From Peptostreptococcaceae bacterium (GTDB lineage Bacteria > Bacillota > Clostridia > Peptostreptococcales > Peptostreptococcaceae), in the NCBI GenBank assembly GCA_025210335.1, contig JAOARY010000012.1:1-39942 (forward strand): a stretch of DNA of 39,942 nt, written 5' to 3'. The notes under the pieces are model-generated. The model searched no databases. It was not told the DNA's origin and saw nothing but the letters and a program-made list of their open reading frames with translations. Shown piece by piece: positions 35,290-39,942 of the stretch. Within the stretch, counting starts at the first letter, position 1, and the number at the start of each line of letters is the position of its first letter. The position numbers and the translations under genes are program-made.

Positions 35290-35604
35290 TCACTTTCTTT
35301 TTAAATTTTTATTTTATTTATTTTCATAAAATTAATTTATTTTCATTCTTTATATTGCATACTGTATAATCTATTATTTATAAAAATCACTTTTTATTTT
35401 CAGTGAAATTATATAGTTCTTGTTAAATATTTATTTTCATAAAATATTTCTAATCTATATTTTCAATTTTTATTATGAATTTTAATTTTCACAGTATTTA
35501 TTTTTATCAACAATTTAGGATTTGATACCAGATAGGATTATCTTTTAGAATTTATCTTCTCGATAAATAGGAATTTACTGATTTAAATTTGCAATACCCG
35601 ATGT
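35290..35604 (-). other. Long AT-rich leader of the SulP gene
   Basis: About 315 bases between the promoter and the start. It holds one clear stem-loop, ATTTATC-GAGAA-GATAAAT (35551-35569), and a smaller GATA/TATC hairpin next to it. I see no known riboswitch core in it. Confidence 0.4.
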
Positions 35605-35633
35605 ATTATAGCAAAAAAATAAAAGGTTAGCAA
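35605..35633 (-). promoter_or_regulatory. SulP promoter overlapping the upstream terminator
   Basis: On the minus strand TTGCTA, 17 bases, TATAAT. The -35 and spacer lie within the downstream arm and T-run of the manC terminator (35613-35654). Confidence 0.6.
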
Positions 35634-35654
35634 TAAATAAATCACTAACCTTTT
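35613..35654 (-). terminator. Terminator of the guanylyltransferase gene
   Basis: On the minus strand AAAAGGTTAG and CTAACCTTTT pair around an AT-rich loop, followed by ATTTTTTT. About 95 bases after the stop at 35751. Confidence 0.85.
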
Positions 35655-35750
35655 AAGATTTTTTTCAGGAAAACTTTTATCTTAATACTTTTAATGAATT
35701 TTATTTTTTTAATTTTAAAAAATAATTATAAAAAAATACTCTATTTTTTC

Positions 35751-36833
35751 TTATAATAAATCTATTCTTTCATCTTCTTTTAATTTATCTACTATCTTCT
35801 TAACATCTTGTGCCCTTTCTTTTGGACAAACTAAAATAGAATCATTAGTTTCTACTACTATCATATTTTTAAGACCTATTCCAGTTATTAATCTTTTATT
35901 AGAATAGAATATACTATTTTCACTATCAAATTCTATAATATCTCCTTTTTTGACATTTCCATTTGTGTCTGTTTTGTATATCGAACCAAGCACATCCCAA
36001 GAACCTACATCATTCCATTCAAAATCTCCAAAAACTACTGCAACATCATCGCTTCTTTCCATAATCCCATAATCTATAGATGTTGATTGTATTTTTGAAT
36101 AATATTTTTTTAATTTTTCTTCAAATTCATCGGTTCCATAATAATTAAATATATCTTCCATCCTATTATATATTTTAGGCAAATATCTTTTAAAGTCTTG
36201 CAATATCTTTGATGTTTTCCATACAAACATCCCACTATTCCATAAATATTCTTTTGAATCTACATATTCTTTTGCTTTATTAAAATTAGGTTTTTCAACA
36301 AATTCTTCAACCTTATAACAATCATCCATCAGCTCTTCATCTATATCAAAATTTATATAACCATAGCCAGTTGAAGGAAATGTAGGATTTATACCTATTG
36401 TAACAAGATAGTCTTTTTTACTTGCTAATTCTATAGCTTTTTTTAATGTTGTATTAAATTTTACCTCATCTTTGATAAAATGATCTGCTGGATATACACA
36501 CATTATACATTCACCATATTCTTTATTTAAATAAAATGCACCATAACATATAGCCGCTGCTGTATTTCTTTTACTTGGTTCATTTAACACATGCTCAACA
36601 TTAAAATCATCATATTTTTCTCTTATCAATTTTTTAAGTAAATTTCCTTGTGATTCGTTTGTTACTATAATTGTATTATTAACATCTGTAATCCCTTTTG
36701 TTCTATCAATTGTTTCATTAATCATTACATCATTTCCACTTAAATTTAAAAGTTGCTTTGGATTTTTCTCTCTACTAAGTGGCCAAAAACGACTTCCACT
36801 TCCCCCAGCCATAATAAGATTAAAAATTTGCAT
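35751..36833 (-). CDS. manC: Mannose-1-phosphate guanylyltransferase
   Basis: 360 residues, makes GDP-mannose from mannose-1-phosphate and GTP. The nucleotide-binding signature MAGGSGSRFWPLSR is at residues 8-21 with NPKQLL, then VYPADHFI (about 113-120), FPSTGYGYI, EKPNFNKAKEY, WNSGMFVWK and WNDVGSWD. It lacks the C-terminal phosphomannose isomerase cupin domain of bifunctional ManC, as in RfbM-type enzymes. The ATG follows AAAGGAGGAATATGA. It supplies glycosyl donors for surface polysaccharide or flagellin glycans; a flagellin gene follows 1.7 kb away. Confidence 0.93.
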   Translation of the reverse strand: MQIFNLIMAGGSGSRFWPLSREKNPKQLLNLSGNDVMINETIDRTKGITDVNNTIIVTNESQGNLLKKLIREKYDDFNVEHVLNEPSKRNTAAAICYGAFYLNKEYGECIMCVYPADHFIKDEVKFNTTLKKAIELASKKDYLVTIGINPTFPSTGYGYINFDIDEELMDDCYKVEEFVEKPNFNKAKEYVDSKEYLWNSGMFVWKTSKILQDFKRYLPKIYNRMEDIFNYYGTDEFEEKLKKYYSKIQSTSIDYGIMERSDDVAVVFGDFEWNDVGSWDVLGSIYKTDTNGNVKKGDIIEFDSENSIFYSNKRLITGIGLKNMIVVETNDSILVCPKERAQDVKKIVDKLKEDERIDLL

Positions 36834-37346
36834 TCATATTCCTCCTTTTTTTTAATATTATATTCATTCCCAAATTATAATATAGTAAAAACTGCCTAGT
36901 TTAAAATTTTGTTTTTTATGTAATATTTAATATATAAGATTTTATTATCCATGTAATTTATAAAATAATTTTATTTGATAGTTATAATTTTATTTTATTT
37001 TTATTTATTGAATTTATTTACAAAGTATTTATCATCAATAATCAAAGCCTATATCTTATATGCAGATATTTTATTTTTTAATATTTATTTTAATTTAGCC
37101 TTAATTTGATTTAATTTTTTGTAGATTAACAAGTGTAAAGACTAGCAGTGACAATATTGTAAGATTTATTTTAGATTATTATTAATATTTTTGGATAAGT
37201 ATTTAATATATGATGTTAAGGTAAGTTAATTAATATGTATAATTTTTTTTATATGTAACAGCAATTACATTATAAATACTTTAATATCATCGTTTCATGA
37301 CTACATAAGTTTTTTAAGTCAAAGTAATTGAAAGGAGTAATAAAAA
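36834..37346. other. Intergenic region without supported genes
   Basis: 513 bases, very AT-rich, between divergent manC (-) and the LacI-type gene (+). A TATAAT at about 37240 with a poor TTAAGG upstream is a possible promoter for the regulator. I see no ORF, tRNA or known RNA structure in it. Confidence 0.5.
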
Positions 37347-38378
37347 ATGGAGATGGATTTAGAGAAAATTAGCAATATAGCAGGTTTAGCAGGACTTAAA
37401 ACTTCAACTGTATTTAAAATTTTACACCACCAAGATAAAAATATAAATAAAAGAACAAAGGATAAGGTGAATTTGCTTCTAAAAAAGTATTTAAGAAATG
37501 AAAAAAAGCAAGATGCTAAATCAAATCTTTCTCAATTTAATGAATTTAATTATGAAAAAAAAATTAAAAATATAGGAGTTTTAATATCTAATAAAACAAC
37601 TCTTAATAAAAAGATAATCGAAGGAATAAAATCAAGAGCAAAAGAAGATAATGCAAATATATTATTATATAATGATGGAAATAACTTTTTAGATAAAAAT
37701 ATCCTAAAAAGTACTCCTTTAGATGGTCTTTTATTTAATATTGTTAAAGATGAAGATGAAATTGATTTTTTTGATTATAATATTCCAACAGTTATAATGG
37801 ATAAATATATAGATGCAAAAAATATAGTGGGTAGAGTTTTTGTAGATAATAAAAAAGCAAGCTATGATGCTACTAACTATCTTATCAACCATGGACATAA
37901 AAATATACTTTATATAACAGGTTCTAATAAAGATAATATTTATATGGACAAATTAGAAGGCTATAAAGAGGCTTTAAAATATAATAATTTAAAATTTAGT
38001 TTTGAAAATATAATTTTTGGAGAATGTTCTTACAGATGGAGTTATAAAATAGCAAAAACTATAGATTTAAATAAATATAGTGCTATATTTTGTGCATGTA
38101 ATGATATTGCAAATGGTATTGTTAGTTATTTTGAAGAAAATAATATTTCTATACCTGAAGACATCAGCTTAATAACCTATTTTGGTGATAATCCAAAAGC
38201 CAAATCAAATTTAAAATTAACTACAATTAAAGAACCTAGTTTTGAAATCGGGTACAAAGCTATGGATATTTTATTGAATAATATCAAAAATAAATACAAT
38301 ACAGGTCAAGAACTTATTGGAAATATAAATCTTTTAACTTCTTTAATTGAAAAAAATTCTGTAAAAAAACTAAGTTAA
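37347..38378 (+). CDS. LacI-family transcriptional regulator
   Basis: 343 residues. The N-terminal HTH (about 6-30: ISNIAGLAGLKTSTVFKIL) and hinge differ from the usual VSxxTVSRVLN, with an atypical K-rich region (KKYLRNEKKQDAKS) before the periplasmic-binding fold. The effector domain includes IGVLISNKT, LINHGHKNILYITG, AIFCACNDIANGI and EDISLITYFGDNP, all family features. It would bind a sugar or nucleoside ligand and repress in the cytoplasm; targets are unknown, and no sugar operon is adjacent. The ATG follows GAAAGGAGTAATAAAA. Confidence 0.88.
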   Translation: MEMDLEKISNIAGLAGLKTSTVFKILHHQDKNINKRTKDKVNLLLKKYLRNEKKQDAKSNLSQFNEFNYEKKIKNIGVLISNKTTLNKKIIEGIKSRAKEDNANILLYNDGNNFLDKNILKSTPLDGLLFNIVKDEDEIDFFDYNIPTVIMDKYIDAKNIVGRVFVDNKKASYDATNYLINHGHKNILYITGSNKDNIYMDKLEGYKEALKYNNLKFSFENIIFGECSYRWSYKIAKTIDLNKYSAIFCACNDIANGIVSYFEENNISIPEDISLITYFGDNPKAKSNLKLTTIKEPSFEIGYKAMDILLNNIKNKYNTGQELIGNINLLTSLIEKNSVKKLS

Positions 38379-38397
38379 AAAATATCAATATATAATA

Positions 38398-38445
38398 AAA
38401 AAGGCTATATAAAAAATCATAAGATTTTTTGTATAGCCTTTTAGG
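38398..38445. terminator. Bidirectional terminator between regulator and flagellin
   Basis: AAAAGGCTATATAAAAAATC pairs, with one mismatch, with GATTTTTTGTATAGCCTTTT. Confidence 0.9.
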
Positions 38446-38544
38446 CAAATAATCAAACTACCAAACTAAGTAGATTTGTACTTAAAGTATTACTTTACTA
38501 TTTAATATAATTTCATTTTAATATTATTTTGTTCTTAGTATTAA

Positions 38545-39942
38545 TTATGCTAATAATTTTAAGATTCCTTCTCTTGTTGCTTTTGCTTGACTCATTACTG
38601 ATTGATTTGCATTTATCAGTATTTCTAATTTAGAACTCATTAACACTTCTTTAGCCATATCCAAATCCCTAATTCTTGATTCTGAATTTGTAAGGTTTTC
38701 ACTCGTATTATCACAAATCTTCATACTGTGTTCTAATCTATTTTGTAATGCACCTAAATTGGCTCTCCTTTGAGAAACGGTTTCTAATGCATTATCATAT
38801 AATGTTATTGCATTTCCTGCATTATTAATAACATCAACAGTGTCTATTCCTAATATATTAGAACTAAGTGTTGTTAATCTAACATCCATTGATTCACCAG
38901 AATTAGCTCCAGTTTGAATCTTTACGATTCCTCCAGGGCCAATACTTCTTGATGTAGTTGTAACTGGCGAAAATGCTACATATGGAGTTGAAGACCCCGG
39001 TGTATAACCAGTACTAGCACCCCATGTTATATTAAAATTATCCAAAGGATTATCCTTAGGACTATTTGCATCTGGAATAACATTGTCATCATTTCTATTT
39101 CCCATTATACTTCCTACTCCATCTGTACCACCAGTAGGACTTAAATCCATATGATTTGTCATGAAATTAGCACCATTTGCTAAAAAATCATTTTTAAATG
39201 CTGATTCTCCTCCAGAGTACATATCTGTACCATCTGCATTCTTTAACTCTTTTAATGCTGCATCTAAAGTTTTTAAACTACCATCAGCAAGACTTTGCAT
39301 AAGATCTTTTATTGATTGTCCCTCTTCATGCAATTTATGATCTAAATACTTAATAGCCGTATATGATGCTGAGTAAAACTCTGATGTGTTTGTAGGTGAA
39401 TTAATACAATTAACTAAAGCTTGATTAGAGCCTTTTCTTCTTAAATCTCCAATTACCCTCTCATCTGCACCAGGTAAATATTCAGCTGTACCTTCCTTGA
39501 ACCACACAGGAATCGCAGAATTTTTCCAGTTCATTCCTGAAGCAGCCATAATACCATGAACCATCTCATGTGCAACAATTCTGTCCTTAGATATCCAAAG
39601 ATCATCGTCATCCTTAAAAAAATCATCTCTATCAATAGTTAAAGAATAACTAATTCCCTCTCCAGTTCTAGAATTCATACTTGTTGTTACATATGCAACA
39701 GAACCACCAGCTCCTTCATTTGCATATTTAATCTCAAGAGGACTGTTAGCTCTTGCTCTGATTCCATAATGAGTTGCAATTAAATCTTCTGGAACCTCAA
39801 GCATATAGCTTCTTAATCCATTTGTGATATCTGCATCAGTAGAAATACTTGGTGAAGTACCACCAGTTGTACCACCAGTTCCTCCAGTTCCACCACCAGC
39901 ACCACCAGTTCCTCCGGTTCCGCCACCAGCACCACCAGTTCC
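38545..39942 (-). CDS. Flagellinolysin (flagellin with protease domain), N-terminus beyond window
   Basis: At least 465 residues, open through the last base of the window. From the N-terminal side: a Gly/Thr/Ala linker (39857-39942), a metalloprotease domain with HEMVH at 39556-39570, and a third-ligand block WFKEGTAEY about 20 residues further on (gluzincin, M9-type as in known flagellinolysins), a threonine/serine-rich region, and a flagellin C-terminal D0/D1 helix (ALQNRLEHSMKICDNTSENL through KATREGILKLLA). The whole reads as flagellin whose hypervariable domain is a collagenase-like protease, so filaments would carry protease along their length. The internal ATG at 39804 is not the start: the frame continues. 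The start and flagellin N-terminus lie past 39942. Confidence 0.9.
   Translation of the reverse strand, partial: GTGGAGGGTGGTGGAGGGTGGTGGTTGGTSPSISTDADITNGLRSYMLEVPEDLIATHYGIRARANSPLEIKYANEGAGGSVAYVTTSMNSRTGEGISYSLTIDRDDFFKDDDDLWISKDRIVAHEMVHGIMAASGMNWKNSAIPVWFKEGTAEYLPGADERVIGDLRRKGSNQALVNCINSPTNTSEFYSASYTAIKYLDHKLHEEGQSIKDLMQSLADGSLKTLDAALKELKNADGTDMYSGGESAFKNDFLANGANFMTNHMDLSPTGGTDGVGSIMGNRNDDNVIPDANSPKDNPLDNFNITWGASTGYTPGSSTPYVAFSPVTTTSRSIGPGGIVKIQTGANSGESMDVRLTTLSSNILGIDTVDVINNAGNAITLYDNALETVSQRRANLGALQNRLEHSMKICDNTSENLTNSESRIRDLDMAKEVLMSSKLEILINANQSVMSQAKATREGILKLLA
39857..39942 (-). repeat. Gly/Thr-rich 30-bp tandem repeat in the flagellin linker
   Basis: On the minus strand the unit encoding GGAGGGTGGT occurs twice with a few third-base differences, followed by a degenerate GGTTGGT. 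More units may lie beyond the window. It forms a flexible linker between the flagellin N-terminal part and the protease. Confidence 0.85.

Noticed and set aside
39805..39942. Treating ATG 39804 as the start of the flagellin gene
   Set aside because: The same frame stays open to the window end through an orderly linker, so the true start is outside.

Overview
The window is very AT-rich (roughly 70-75% A+T by eye). Its codon use, strong purine-rich ribosome binding sites and gene content point to an anaerobic, motile clostridial Firmicute. The supporting genes are a double-cubane-cluster reductase with its ATP-driven activase, NhaC-type antiporters, HutP, a tandem glycine riboswitch and a proteolytic flagellin. 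I cannot name the species; a Peptostreptococcaceae-like or Clostridium-like chromosome is my inference. Apart from a toxin/immunity patch at 30.0-33.2 kb, it reads as ordinary chromosome.

Layout. 0-5 kb (+): a diverged direct repeat, an exported PepF-type oligopeptidase, then a three-gene redox operon (double-cubane reductase, DUF3343 protein, ASKHA activase). 5-9.6 kb (-): an EAL-HDOD signalling protein, a threonine aldolase and an AGCS amino-acid:Na+ symporter behind a tandem glycine riboswitch with its own terminator. 9.7-17.7 kb (-): a SIMPL-domain protein, a class II Fic protein, a DUF3829 lipoprotein, an exported GH26-like glycosidase, a hutP-nhaC gene pair and an exported protein of unknown function. 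17.9-21.0 kb (+): an ArsP-type permease with a small CxxC thioredoxin, an HD-domain hydrolase and a TraX-like membrane protein, followed by two small membrane proteins on the minus strand.

22.0-25.5 kb (+): a three-gene ABC importer of the TrpXYZ type (lipoprotein, permease, ATPase). It follows a near-consensus promoter and a leader carrying five TGTAGAA repeats and a small hairpin. A sigma-like protein comes next. 25.5-30 kb: an unknown two-domain protein, MurJ, and a second NhaC antiporter with a structured leader. 30-33.2 kb (-): a secreted AHH-nuclease toxin with an adjacent Imm11 immunity gene, a second Imm11 copy carrying a 14-codon scrap of the toxin 3' end, and an Imm22-like gene. 33.5-40 kb: a small coiled-coil-like ORF, a SulP transporter, a mannose-1-phosphate guanylyltransferase, a LacI-type regulator and the C-terminal two thirds of a flagellinolysin. 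The flagellinolysin is a flagellin whose variable region is replaced by an HExxH protease; it runs off the window end through a Gly/Thr linker.

The best leads are: the UAG-repeat leader of the ABC operon, with a UAG-binding regulator (HutP) encoded 5.5 kb away; the hutP-nhaC pairing without hut genes; the mosaic Imm11 duplication with its toxin remnant; the A12 tract inside the putative toxin promoter; and the proteolytic flagellin.
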